This document shows, in pieces, positions 6,438 through 14,624 of a DNA stretch of 29,807 nt. Both the position numbers and the translations under genes were made by a program. Numbering within the stretch: position 1 is the stretch's first letter; every line of letters begins with the position of its first letter. Under the pieces are notes generated by a model, which saw only the letters and a list, made by a program, of their open reading frames with translations, searched no databases and was not told the origin of the DNA. The DNA is taken from the NCBI GenBank assembly GCA_038255145.1, contig JBBSLP010000073.1, positions 1 to 29,807 of the forward strand, in the 5' to 3' direction. Origin of the DNA: WHTX01 sp038255145 (GTDB lineage Bacteria; Actinomycetota; Acidimicrobiia; Acidimicrobiales; CAIXPF01).

Positions 6438-6866
6438 TCAGTCGGCTCGTTCGGCCAGGCCGCGGACGATGGCGGGGTCGGACATGCGGATGTCGACCAG
6501 TGGGGGATCTTCGTTCAGGCGCTGGTGGGCGTGGGCGTGGTACGCCCGCATGTCGGGGTGGAAGCTCTCGCACCACGCCCGCCAGAAGTCGGGGGGGCGG
6601 TCGCCGTGCACCAGCATCTGGAACTCGATGAGCAGGTGGTTCAGGTAGCTGTCGAGGGCGTGGAGCAGGGGGTTGTGGGCCGAGGCCGACACCACGGCCA
6701 GCATGTCGAGCACCGTCGTGGTGCGCTCGGCCCTGTTCGTCGACCCCGACGCCTCGAAACGGGCCTCGGACGCCTCGAGCTCGGCGATGTCACCGGGCGC
6801 GCCGCTGCGGGTGCGACCCGTGCGCGTGCGGGGATCGAGGATCTCGGGATCGGGACGGCCGGTCAA
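6438..6866 (-). CDS. Unrecognised helical protein coupled to the monooxygenase
   Basis: This is a 142-residue reading frame with a TTG start (6864-6866) overlapping the monooxygenase stop, so it is probably translated by coupling. Residues 1-25 are Pro/Arg-rich and disordered. Residues 26-100 look helical: DIAELEASEARFEAS, TTTVLDMLAVVSASAHNPLLHALDSYLNHLLIEFQML. The end is DFWRAWCESFHPDMRAYHAHAHQRL and MSDPAIVRGLAERAD. The SASAHNPLLHALDSYL stretch is reminiscent of the C-terminal FCD domain of GntR/FadR regulators, but no winged-helix DNA-binding part precedes it. It may be a fragment of such a regulator or an unrelated small protein. High-GC third positions support coding. Confidence 0.5.
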   Translation of the reverse strand: MTGRPDPEILDPRTRTGRTRSGAPGDIAELEASEARFEASGSTNRAERTTTVLDMLAVVSASAHNPLLHALDSYLNHLLIEFQMLVHGDRPPDFWRAWCESFHPDMRAYHAHAHQRLNEDPPLVDIRMSDPAIVRGLAERAD

Positions 6867-8560
6867 AGGGCCGGCTGCCTGACGCCGAGCACGCGCTCGA
6901 GGGTGTGGGCAACAAGGGCGGCAAGGTCACCAGCGTCGCTGTCGCCGCGAGCCCAGCGGGCGCCCACCATGCCGTCGGGGCGCACGAGCACGGCCCCGTC
7001 GGGTTCGACACCGTAGACCTGGCTCCACGTACCCGCGGGGTCGTCCACGTCCTCACCCACGACGACCACGGTCAGCGGCGCCGTCGTGGTCCCCTCGGCC
7101 GCCCGCCACGCCGACCCGGCCGGGCCGGACAGGAGCACGAAGTGGGTGTCGAACAGGTCGAGGGTGCTGATGGCCTGCCCGTCACGGACCAGCCAGTGGT
7201 GGGGGGCACGGTGGCCGGGGCGGGCCACGGGCACGTAGTCGATGACGGGGTCCTCGACCTCGGGCACCTCGGAACCGTCGGCCACGAAGGCCCCGGCCCC
7301 GTAGCGCAGGCCCAGGTCCATGCCGATGAAGTTGGTGTAGCGCCGCACCAGGGACAGGGCGGCATCACCGTCGAGGTCGGGGTGCTCACCCCGGGCCACC
7401 CGGCGGATGCGGGCCACGGCCCGCCCGTTGTCCAGGCTGCGCTCGGCGTTCCACCGGGCGACGGGGGCCCGCTCGGCGTGGTAGCTGTCCAGCACCTCGT
7501 CCCCGGCCCAACCCTGCACCACCCCGGCCAGCTTCCAGGCCAGGTTGTGGCTGTCCTGCACCCCGGTGTTCATGCCGAAGCCACCGCTGGGGGGCAGCAG
7601 GTGGGCGGCGTCGCCGGCCAGGAAGGAACGCCCCACCCGCAGGTGCTCGGCCACCGAGCAGCTGACGCTCCAGGGGATGGTGTCCACCACCCGCACGTCG
7701 AGGTCCTCGACGCCGAGGGCCAGACGGATGAGGTCGGCGGCCCGCTCGGGTGCGAGGGGCTCGGTCTCCTCGCCCGGTTCGCGGGGGATCTGGCACAGCC
7801 AGCGATCGTCCTCGTCGATCTTCTGGAACACGTTGGGTGGTGACGTGGTCCAGTAGATGGCTGCGGGACGGTGGGCCGTCCATGGGCCGAGGTCGGCGTA
7901 GAACTGGGTGTTCACCAGGTGGCCCAGTCCCCGGTCGCCGATCATGTCCACGCCCAGGGCCCGGCGGACGAAGCTGGCGGCACCGTCCGCCGCGATGGCC
8001 CACGCCGCCCGCACGACCCGCTGCTCGCCCGTGGCCGAGCGCACGGTGGCCACCACGGCATCGGGCCCCTGCTCGTAGGCCACCAGCTGCCAGCCCCACC
8101 ACTGCTCCACGCTGGGCAACGTCTCGGCGTGGTGCCGCAGCACGGGTTCGAGGCGGTCCTGGGACGAGAGCAGCCAGGCGCAGGGGCTGTACTCGATCCC
8201 GTCGCGGGTGCCCTGGGTGCGCATGGGGACCCGGCCGATCTCGTCCCCGGCCAGGGTGCGGGAGAACACCATCTGCTCGCCCCACTCGACGGGCAGGCAC
8301 ACGGCCCGCACCTCGTCCTCCAGGCCCCAGGCCCGGAAGATCTCGTTGGTGCGCACGTTGATGCTGCGGGCCCGGGGATGGGCCACCGGGCGGTCACGGG
8401 CCTCGACCAGCAGGGTGCGCACGCCGAAGCGGCCGAGCTGGGCCGCGGCCACCAGACCCACGGGCCCGGCGCCGATCACGATCACGTCGACGCCCGTGGT
8501 GGGCGCGTCGGTGGTCGGGGCACCGTTCACGGGCGTACCTTCGGTCTGCACGACATCCAT
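6863..8560 (-). CDS. FAD-dependent aromatic-ring-type monooxygenase (MhpA/TfdB-like)
   Basis: This is a 565-residue group A flavoprotein hydroxylase. The dinucleotide-binding motif is VDVIVIGAGPVGLVAAAQLGRFG near the start. A second FAD-contact region, FLAGDAAHLLPPSGGFGMNTGVQDSHNLAWKL, contains the GD motif and the usual HxxPPxGGxGMNxGxQD sequence. ARSINVRTNEIFRAWGL is the conserved region after the Rossmann fold. The C-terminal thioredoxin-like domain has STLDLFDTHFVLLSGPAGSAW and VLVRPDGMVGARW. Such enzymes use NAD(P)H and O2 to hydroxylate phenols or polyketide rings; the substrate here is unknown. The ATG at 8560 has an AAGAGG site 5 nt away; an upstream GTG (8593) overlapping the previous stop is possible. 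The next gene overlaps its stop. Confidence 0.85.
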   Translation of the reverse strand: MDVVQTEGTPVNGAPTTDAPTTGVDVIVIGAGPVGLVAAAQLGRFGVRTLLVEARDRPVAHPRARSINVRTNEIFRAWGLEDEVRAVCLPVEWGEQMVFSRTLAGDEIGRVPMRTQGTRDGIEYSPCAWLLSSQDRLEPVLRHHAETLPSVEQWWGWQLVAYEQGPDAVVATVRSATGEQRVVRAAWAIAADGAASFVRRALGVDMIGDRGLGHLVNTQFYADLGPWTAHRPAAIYWTTSPPNVFQKIDEDDRWLCQIPREPGEETEPLAPERAADLIRLALGVEDLDVRVVDTIPWSVSCSVAEHLRVGRSFLAGDAAHLLPPSGGFGMNTGVQDSHNLAWKLAGVVQGWAGDEVLDSYHAERAPVARWNAERSLDNGRAVARIRRVARGEHPDLDGDAALSLVRRYTNFIGMDLGLRYGAGAFVADGSEVPEVEDPVIDYVPVARPGHRAPHHWLVRDGQAISTLDLFDTHFVLLSGPAGSAWRAAEGTTTAPLTVVVVGEDVDDPAGTWSQVYGVEPDGAVLVRPDGMVGARWARGDSDAGDLAALVAHTLERVLGVRQPAL

Positions 8561-8589
8561 CCTTGCCTCTTCCCCCGTCGTGGCCCCGG

Positions 8590-9089
8590 TCACGGGACCG
8601 GCCAGCCCTCGGCCACGATGCCGTCGGCGAAGAGCTGGTCGATCTGGTCACCGTCGAGGCCCAGCCCGGTGAGCACGTGGCGGGTGTGGGCCCCGAACGT
8701 GGGCGAGCCCGAGGTGGGCCGGTAGGGGGTGCCCGACATCCCGATGGGGGTGACCCCGGCCCGGTAGCGGCCCGTCTCCACCCCGGCGGGATCGTCGAGA
8801 CCGAGGACGACGGCCAGCCGGGACCGCGCCCGGGGGCTGAAGGCGCCCAGTGACAGGTAGCCGTCGGCCGTGCGCAGCACCCGGTAGCCGCCCCGGCGCA
8901 AGGGGTCGGCTCGATCTTCACCACCCGGGCCCCACCGTCGGCCAGGTACTGACCACAGGCGGGCACGGCCACGAACTGGCCCACCTCGACGCCGCTGGAG
9001 CCACAACCGGCGGCCACCACGCCGAGGCAGCACACCAGGGCCATGCCCGCCCTGCGGTGTCGCCGCCGTCGCCGTGGCGACGCGCCCAC
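8590..9089 (-). pseudogene. Chimeric remnant: lipoprotein signal peptide fused to a collapsed CaiB-type CoA-transferase
   Basis: Reading from a GTG at 9089, a basic stretch and the hydrophobic segment MALVCCLGVVAAGCGSSG look like a lipoprotein signal peptide with its lipobox cysteine. Immediately after it, in frame, comes VEVGQFVAVPACGQYLADGGARVVKIEP, the N-terminal signature of class III CoA-transferases. About 20 bases later the frame shifts and the C-terminal part of the same family appears: GGYRVLRTADGYLSLGAFSPRARSRLAVVLGLDD, ending at 8590. A complete enzyme has about 400 residues, so roughly the central 200 or more are missing. Neither a functional lipoprotein nor a transferase can be made. 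The stop overlaps a possible GTG of the monooxygenase, suggesting a former operon. Confidence 0.7.
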
Positions 9090-9263
9090 CTGTCCACGAC
9101 CGTCACCCTGCTGTGCGTGCACTTGGCCCCCCAAGTCCTGAAGACACCTGATGACGACTACGGCTCGCTGGCTCCGGCAACTGCGGTGCCGAGCTCGTCA
9201 CGCCTCAAGAACGAGACGCAGATGTCCGACATAGGGGCACACGCACGACGGAAGGGTGGGACG

Positions 9264-11660
9264 ATGCCCACAGCATCGGGCACGGCCAACAAGCAACTGC
9301 CCCCTCCCCTGTCGCCGGCGGTGGCCTGGTGCGTCATCGTGGTGACGTTCGCTCTGGCCGGTGTGGTCGTCGTCATCCGTGAGTCGCCCCTGGCCCCGGT
9401 CGTCCTCGCGGCGATGGGCGTGGCCACCACGGTCGCCATCGTGGTCGGCCGACGGCGCAACCGACCCGGCGACCGCCTGCCATGGACGTTCATGGCCCTG
9501 AGCACCGGTCTGTTCATCGTGAGCCTGGTGCTGCGCTACCTGCTCATCGGCACGGCGGCGGCGCCGGTGGCCGAGGTCATCTCGGTCACGGCCTACGGGG
9601 CCATGGTGATGTGCTTCCTGATGTTCCTACGTGCCCGGGGCGCGGTCAGGCGCAGCCTCGACGAACTTGTGGACGGTCTGATCGTGGTGGCCTCGGCCGC
9701 GGCCCTGGTCATCGTGGTCTTCACCGTGCCCACCGCCGTCAACGCCGGTCGATTGTCGGCATCGGCCCTACTGGGGTTGTACCCCCTGGCCGACGTGGCC
9801 ATCCTGTTCCTCGTCCTGCTCCTGTCGTGGACCACGGTGCGCCGCGTGCCCGCCTACTGGTTGCTGGCGGCAGGGATGGCCGGCATGTTCGTGGGCGACG
9901 TCGGCTACTCGATCCTGGCCAAGACGGGTCAGCAGCTCGGATCCAGCCTGCTGGACCTGCCCTTCGTCTTCTCCTTCGGGTGCCTGGCCGCGGCCAGCCT
10001 GCACCCGTCGATGGCCCAGCTCAGCTCCAAGCGGTCGTGGCCGGTCCAGGCCTGGTCCCGGTGGCGCCTGGCGCTGTTGGTGCCCGCCCTGCTGGTGCCG
10101 GCGGGCATCGGCGTCTCCGGCACGTCGCGGGCGTCGACGGTGGTGGGCGCAGCCGGCTGCGCCGTCGTCACCGTGCTCCTGCTCGTCCGAGCCGTAGGGG
10201 CGGTGCAGGCCCAGGGCCGGGCCCAGCGCGGGCTGCGCCACCAGGCGGCCCACGATTCGCTCACCGGGTTGACCAACCGGGCCGAACTGGTGGACGAGGT
10301 GACCTCGTTGCTGGACCGGGCTGCGGTCTCGGGCGGCCACGTGGATGTGCTGTTCCTCGACCTCGACGGCTTCAAGCTGGTCAACGACTCCCGAGGCCAT
10401 GCGGCCGGGGATCAGGTGCTGAAGGCGGCGGCGCAACGGCTCCGCCGCGTGTCCCTGCCCGGTGACGTGGTCGCCCGCCCCGGAGGGGACGAGTTCGTCC
10501 TCGCCCGCCACGTGGCCCGCCACGATCCTCGGGACGGCCGGGCCCTGTCCCGCCTGGTCATCGGCGCGTTCGGTCAGGCCCTGTCCGAGGTGGAGGGTGC
10601 GCCCCGTACCACCGTCTCGGTGGGTCTGGCGCGGTCGACCCCGTCCTCCACCGCTGACGACCTGCTGCGCGACGGGGACACGGCCATGCACCGGGCCAAG
10701 GCCGAGGGCCGCAACCGGTGCGTGGTCTTCGACGAGTCGATGCGGGCCGCGGTCCTGCTGCGGACCCGGACCGAGCTGGCCCTGCGGGGGGCGGCCGAGC
10801 GGGGGGAGCTGCACCTGGTGTTCCAGCCGGTGATGGGGCTGGACGACGGCATGGCCGTGGGGGTCGAAGCCCTGGTGCGGTGGAAGCACCCGACCTGGGG
10901 CCTGGTCTCACCCGATGCCTTCATCCCCCTGGCCGAGCAGACCGGGTTGATCATCGAGATCGGGTCGTGGGTCCTGGAAGAGGCGTGCGCCCAGGCCGCG
11001 GCGTGGGCCCGTTCCAGCCGGGATCTCCCGCCCCTGCACATGGCCATCAACATCTCGGCCCGGCAGTTGGCCGAGGGGTCCGGGCTGGTCGACCTGGTGT
11101 CACGCACCATCCGTGACCATGGGCTCGACCCCCGCACGTTGATGCTCGAGGTGACCGAGAGCGCGCTGATGGACGATGCCGAGTCCGCACTCGAGGTGCT
11201 CACCGAACTGAAGGGCCTGGGGGTGCGCCTGGCCGTCGACGACTTCGGCACCGGCTACTCGTCGCTGGCCTACCTGCAGCGCTTCCCCGTGGATCGCCTC
11301 AAGATCGACCAGTCCTTCGTGAGGGGCCTGGGCCGCAGCGCCGGCGACCGCGCCATCGTGCGCAGCGTGGTCGAGCTGGCCCGCGCCTTCGATGTGGACA
11401 CCGTGGCCGAGGGGGTCGAGACCGCCGAGCAGCTGGCCCAGCTACGCCAGCTCGGCTGCGGTCTGGGCCAGGGCTACCTGTGGAGCCCGGGCCGCACCGC
11501 GGTCGAGGTCGAGGCCGTGCTGCCCTACCCGTGGCTCGACCCCTCGGCCACGCCGTGGCGACGCCCGGAGCCCCTGTCCGCCCGCGCCGCGGCGGCCACC
11601 GCCGGGGCCATGCGCCCCACCCCCTTCGCCAACTGGCCCGACACCGCCGTGCTCAGGTAG
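9264..11660 (+). CDS. Membrane-bound GGDEF-EAL protein (c-di-GMP synthesis/hydrolysis)
   Basis: The protein has 798 residues. The N-terminal 310 residues hold about eight or more membrane segments (for example 19-37, 47-61, 77-95, 136-155, 178-190, 269-283, 296-310). The GGDEF domain spans about 330-490 with an intact GGDEF at 407-411. The inhibitory RxxD site is absent (LPGD at 398-401). The EAL domain spans about 505-750 with EAL at 535-537, DDFGTGYSS from 659, K680 and E716 of VAEGVET, all needed for phosphodiesterase activity. Both domains therefore look competent, and the net direction cannot be told from sequence. The ATG follows GAAGGGTGGG; the open frame upstream of it is antisense to the CoA-transferase remnant. 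No cytosolic sensor domain is seen, so signals probably come through the membrane part. Confidence 0.9.
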   Translation: MPTASGTANKQLPPPLSPAVAWCVIVVTFALAGVVVVIRESPLAPVVLAAMGVATTVAIVVGRRRNRPGDRLPWTFMALSTGLFIVSLVLRYLLIGTAAAPVAEVISVTAYGAMVMCFLMFLRARGAVRRSLDELVDGLIVVASAAALVIVVFTVPTAVNAGRLSASALLGLYPLADVAILFLVLLLSWTTVRRVPAYWLLAAGMAGMFVGDVGYSILAKTGQQLGSSLLDLPFVFSFGCLAAASLHPSMAQLSSKRSWPVQAWSRWRLALLVPALLVPAGIGVSGTSRASTVVGAAGCAVVTVLLLVRAVGAVQAQGRAQRGLRHQAAHDSLTGLTNRAELVDEVTSLLDRAAVSGGHVDVLFLDLDGFKLVNDSRGHAAGDQVLKAAAQRLRRVSLPGDVVARPGGDEFVLARHVARHDPRDGRALSRLVIGAFGQALSEVEGAPRTTVSVGLARSTPSSTADDLLRDGDTAMHRAKAEGRNRCVVFDESMRAAVLLRTRTELALRGAAERGELHLVFQPVMGLDDGMAVGVEALVRWKHPTWGLVSPDAFIPLAEQTGLIIEIGSWVLEEACAQAAAWARSSRDLPPLHMAINISARQLAEGSGLVDLVSRTIRDHGLDPRTLMLEVTESALMDDAESALEVLTELKGLGVRLAVDDFGTGYSSLAYLQRFPVDRLKIDQSFVRGLGRSAGDRAIVRSVVELARAFDVDTVAEGVETAEQLAQLRQLGCGLGQGYLWSPGRTAVEVEAVLPYPWLDPSATPWRRPEPLSARAAAATAGAMRPTPFANWPDTAVLR

Positions 11661-11661
11661 G

Positions 11662-11676
11662 CCCGCGGTCCGCGGG
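11662..11676. terminator. Short palindrome between convergent genes
   Basis: CCCGCGGTCCGCGGG is a perfect odd palindrome one base after the stop of the GGDEF-EAL gene and one base before the stop of the oppositely oriented carboxypeptidase. The whole gap is only 17 nt. A compact bidirectional terminator is the simplest reading, although no T-tract is present on either strand. Confidence 0.45.
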
Positions 11677-11677
11677 G

Positions 11678-13153
11678 TCAGCTCCCCGTGACCGGTTGGC
11701 GTTGGTCCGCGGGGGCGGCGCGCATCAGCAGCTGCACGGCGTCGGTCAGCGAGAGGCCGGCCATCTGCGCCAGTGAGCCCCGCACGGCGCCGATGTCGGT
11801 GTTCACCGCCTCGACGTCGGTCCGTTCCGCCAGCAGGGCGATGAAGGACGAGGCCCGTTCGAGGTCGTCGGGCTGCAGGGGGGTGGGGTCGTCGCCGCCG
11901 GCGCCCCCCACCGCTTCCAGCAACGCCGCCGCCTCCCGGGACAGGTGGGCGTCGGCGAGGACGGTGCCGATCAACGGCGCCTGCACCCGTTCGAACAGCG
12001 CCACCCACTGCCGGCCGGCATCCGTCGTCACCAGCAGTTCATCCCGCACCTGGCGGAGTGCGGCGACCTCGGTGTCGCGCTGGAGCAACTGCACACCGAT
12101 CAGCTCGATGGCGCACACCGACTGCTGGGCCAGGGCCAACATGCCCGCCTTGGTGTCGAGCTTCACCAGGGTGGGGTCGGCGGGGTGGAACGACTCGGCG
12201 GTGCTGCCCGCATAGGGACCGGCTTCGAACGTGAAGCCGTAGGTCTTGCGCAGCGTGGGATCGGCGATGTGGCGGGCGTAGGCGTAATCGCTGGTCGTGC
12301 CCGTCGTCGGGTAGAGGCCGATGCCGGTCTGGCCGGTGTACACCCGGCCCCGAACCGCGGCGATGGCGTCGACCACCCGGCCACCGACGGTCTCGAAGCG
12401 CAGCAGGTCCCGGGGGGTGATGTACTCCTCGTAGCCAACGGGGATCGACGCCGTGCACGTGCCCCTCTGCAGCCCGGTGAAGCGTTGGGTGGGGTCCTCC
12501 GTCTGGTTGGGCGCATGTCCCCACGGCCACAGCACCAGCTCCGAGTACGAGTGCACGTCGACCATGACGTCGATGCGCTCGGCATCCAACAGGTGCTTGA
12601 CGTTGCGGCTCTCGGGTTCGCTGAACGCCGAGGGCCCGCAGTACACGTCACTGCACGGTGAGCACGACGTCTGGCCCTGGGCCACACCCCACAGGATGTC
12701 GTGGTTGCGGTTGAGGTCCACACCGTCACAAGGTGTGCGCGGGTTGTCCCGCCGGTTCTTGCGCCACAGGTCGTCGACGGTCATGACGTGGTGGCGACCG
12801 TCGGGGTTGACGCAGGGCACGAACCACAGGTCGAGCGCCTCGAGGATGACGCGCACGTCGTCGGCCGCCCATGTGCGACCCCCGTAGACCACGTCGGTGC
12901 CGTTGGCGTGGCTGACCAGCAGGTCCACCGCCAGTTCGACGATGGCGTCGGGGTTCATCAACTCCCGGGCGTGGGTCCCACCGAGGAACAGCACACCACG
13001 GCGCTGGCCGCCACCACCGACGCGCATGCGCAGGGCATGGACGGGCCGACCCTCGACCGATGCCTCGGGAAGCACCTGGCGGCTGAAGTGCTGGGGGAAC
13101 CAGGTGGCCAGCAGGTCGGTGGCCGAATCGAGCTGGGCGACCGTGCGGTACAT
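11678..13153 (-). CDS. M14-family zinc carboxypeptidase
   Basis: The enzyme has 491 residues. Zinc ligands are visible: H61-A-R-E64 (GGTHARELMNPD) and H201 (VDVHSYSELVLWPWGH). Substrate-binding N148-R149 lie in DGVDLNRNHDILWG, and the catalytic Glu is E310 in YGFTFEAGP. SDYAY near residue 290 corresponds to the mobile tyrosine. These positions match metallocarboxypeptidases of the A/T group, which release C-terminal residues from peptides. Residues after about 330 form an extra helical region of unknown role. Clustered cysteines at 164, 167 and 172 may form a disulphide or metal knuckle. No signal peptide or N-terminal propeptide is present; a propeptide-like protein is encoded just upstream with a TGATG overlap. 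Confidence 0.88.
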   Translation of the reverse strand: MYRTVAQLDSATDLLATWFPQHFSRQVLPEASVEGRPVHALRMRVGGGGQRRGVLFLGGTHARELMNPDAIVELAVDLLVSHANGTDVVYGGRTWAADDVRVILEALDLWFVPCVNPDGRHHVMTVDDLWRKNRRDNPRTPCDGVDLNRNHDILWGVAQGQTSCSPCSDVYCGPSAFSEPESRNVKHLLDAERIDVMVDVHSYSELVLWPWGHAPNQTEDPTQRFTGLQRGTCTASIPVGYEEYITPRDLLRFETVGGRVVDAIAAVRGRVYTGQTGIGLYPTTGTTSDYAYARHIADPTLRKTYGFTFEAGPYAGSTAESFHPADPTLVKLDTKAGMLALAQQSVCAIELIGVQLLQRDTEVAALRQVRDELLVTTDAGRQWVALFERVQAPLIGTVLADAHLSREAAALLEAVGGAGGDDPTPLQPDDLERASSFIALLAERTDVEAVNTDIGAVRGSLAQMAGLSLTDAVQLLMRAAPADQRQPVTGS

Positions 13154-13479
13154 CAGTGGTCCTCCTGGCGCTCGATGCCTGCGACCCGGGCTTCCAGCCA
13201 GCTCTGGGCGCTGGCGTCGTCCATGATCAGGCCCTGGTCGAGGGGGCGGACCCGCAACGCCTGGACCAGTCGGACCTCGTAGCCCTGGTCCACCAACCGC
13301 TCGGCATCCTCGGCCGTGACCAGCAGGCGGAGCTCGCCGCCCACGTCGGGCACCCGGTCGAGGTCGAGGTCGGCGACGGCGTCGAGTGCCCGCAGGGCCT
13401 GGCCCGGGTGCACCGTGGCTTCGAAGCGCATCGGCGCCCCGGTGGAGGGTTCAGGCTGTTGTCGGGGGGTGTCCGGCAC
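13153..13479 (-). CDS. Small protein resembling a detached carboxypeptidase propeptide
   Basis: The protein has 108 residues from a GTG preceded by a perfect AGGAGG at 6 nt. Residues 16-60 read MRFEATVHPGQALRALDAVADLDLDRVPDVGGELRLLVTAEDAERLVDQGYEVRLVQAL. This beta-alpha-beta layout resembles the N-terminal prodomain of M14 carboxypeptidases, where a line like LRLLVTAEDAERLVDQGYEV is usual. The last 40 residues (LDQGLIMDDASAQSWLEARVAGIERQED) are acidic and helical. Its stop overlaps the peptidase start by one base, so the pair is co-translated. I infer a role as chaperone or inhibitor of the peptidase; no separate family was recognised. Confidence 0.6.
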   Translation of the reverse strand: MPDTPRQQPEPSTGAPMRFEATVHPGQALRALDAVADLDLDRVPDVGGELRLLVTAEDAERLVDQGYEVRLVQALRVRPLDQGLIMDDASAQSWLEARVAGIERQEDH

Positions 13480-13497
13480 GGTTGCCTCCTGGCGGTC

Positions 13498-13520
13498 GGC
13501 GCGGTCCGCAGGACCGCGTC
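13498..13520 (-). promoter_or_regulatory. Hairpin in the leader of the carboxypeptidase operon
   Basis: CGCGGTCC (13500-13507) and GGACCGCG (13511-13518) pair perfectly around a 3-nt GCA loop, with two more pairs outside. It lies about 20 nt upstream of the GTG at 13479 and about 80 nt past the stop of the F420-type oxidoreductase on the same strand. It could end the upstream transcript or act as a leader structure. No T-tract follows. Confidence 0.4.
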
Positions 13521-13599
13521 CCTGACAGAGGACCGGACGGGGCCGGCTGATACCGGCGCCATCGCACCGGCGCCCATCGTGACGGCCCGGCCGGTGGGA

Positions 13600-14613
13600 T
13601 CAGGGCGCGGCCACCGCGGCGGCGAACTGGGCCAGGCGGTCGGGGTCGACGTTGCGCATGGGCAGGTAGGGCACGGCCCGGTCGTAGTAGTCGCCGTAGC
13701 GGTCCCGGATCCTGCCCGGCAGCTCCTCGAGCGTGCCCCGCAGGGCGAAGTGGTCGAGCACGTCGTCGTCGACCAGGGCGGCCATGTCGGTCCAGCGTCC
13801 GGCCTTGGCCAGCGCTTCGAGCTCGGGCTGCAGGTCGACGTAGCCGATGGCGTCGAGCACGTCGCGGTACATGGGGCTCGAGGCGTAGAAGGCGATCTGG
13901 TTGCGGATGGGGACGGCCGAGCGGGCCTGCTCCTCCTCGGTGTCACCCACGATGAGCAGCAGGTAGCCGAAGGTCCAGATGTCGGCGCGGGTGCGGCCCG
14001 AGGTGGCCAGGCCCTTGGCCAGGGCGGGGTGGGTGAAGCGGTCCTGGTGGGCGGTGTTGGTGAAGGCGTGCAGCATGTAGCCGTCGCCCAGCTCACCGGC
14101 CAGCTCGGTCAGCCGGGGCCCGACCCCGCCCATGGCGATGGGGATGGTGGGGTGGTCGATGGGGCCGGGGTTGAACAGGGGGTGGAGCAGGGTGTGGTTG
14201 TAGTGCTGCCCCCGGAAGTCGAGGCGGTGGTCGCCCTGGAAGGCGCCGAAGATGTGGCGCAGGGCGCCCACGAACTCGCGCATGCGGCCCACGGGGTCGC
14301 TCCACGGCATGGAGAAGCGCCGGGTGATGTGGGGCTTCACCTGGGTGGCCAGCCCGAGGATGAAGCGCCCGTCGGTAGCTGTGGCCAGCTCCCACGCCTG
14401 CATGGCCACGCTCATGGGGTTGCGGGTGAAGGCCAGGACCACGTTGGAGCCCAGGGTCATGCGCGTCGTCGAGCCCGCCGCCGCGGCCAGGGTCAACATG
14501 GGGTCCCGGGTCACCTCGGCCGCCCACACCCCGGCGAACCCGGCGTCCTCGGCCCGTCGGGTCGACGCGGCGGCGTCCACGATCCCACCCTCGAGCTGCA
14601 GGTCCAGGAGCAT
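13600..14613 (-). CDS. LLM-class F420-dependent oxidoreductase
   Basis: The protein has 337 residues with the bacterial luciferase-like TIM barrel. The N-terminus runs MLLDLQLEGGIVDAAASTRRAEDAGFAGVWAAEVTRDPMLTLAAAA, typical of a TIGR03617-like subgroup. TTRMTLGSNVVLAFTRNPMSVAMQAWELATATDGRFILGLATQVKPHITRRF is the core region, in which F420-binding relatives contact the deazaflavin. Further on are NPGPIDHPTIPIAMGGVGPRLTELAGELGDGYMLHAF and a complete C-terminus. Substrates of this subgroup are mostly unknown. The cofactor assignment is from family, not from visible proof. It lies 11 nt downstream of a truncated second member of the same superfamily. Confidence 0.88.
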   Translation of the reverse strand: MLLDLQLEGGIVDAAASTRRAEDAGFAGVWAAEVTRDPMLTLAAAAGSTTRMTLGSNVVLAFTRNPMSVAMQAWELATATDGRFILGLATQVKPHITRRFSMPWSDPVGRMREFVGALRHIFGAFQGDHRLDFRGQHYNHTLLHPLFNPGPIDHPTIPIAMGGVGPRLTELAGELGDGYMLHAFTNTAHQDRFTHPALAKGLATSGRTRADIWTFGYLLLIVGDTEEEQARSAVPIRNQIAFYASSPMYRDVLDAIGYVDLQPELEALAKAGRWTDMAALVDDDVLDHFALRGTLEELPGRIRDRYGDYYDRAVPYLPMRNVDPDRLAQFAAAVAAP

Positions 14614-14624
14614 GGGGAGTGAAC

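Noticed and set aside
9121..9136. Small ACTTGG/CCAAGT hairpin upstream of the chimeric remnant
   Set aside because: Six-base arms in a region of decayed sequence, with no clear link to a gene start or end.
8850..9263. Upstream extension of the GGDEF-EAL frame, giving a 936-residue protein
   Set aside because: The extra part is antisense to the CoA-transferase remnant, has no family signature, and a good ribosome site precedes the ATG at 9264.
13551..13580. Near-tandem ACCGGCGCC motif before the LLM gene end
   Set aside because: Only two short imperfect copies, each self-complementary by composition; not enough for a functional claim.
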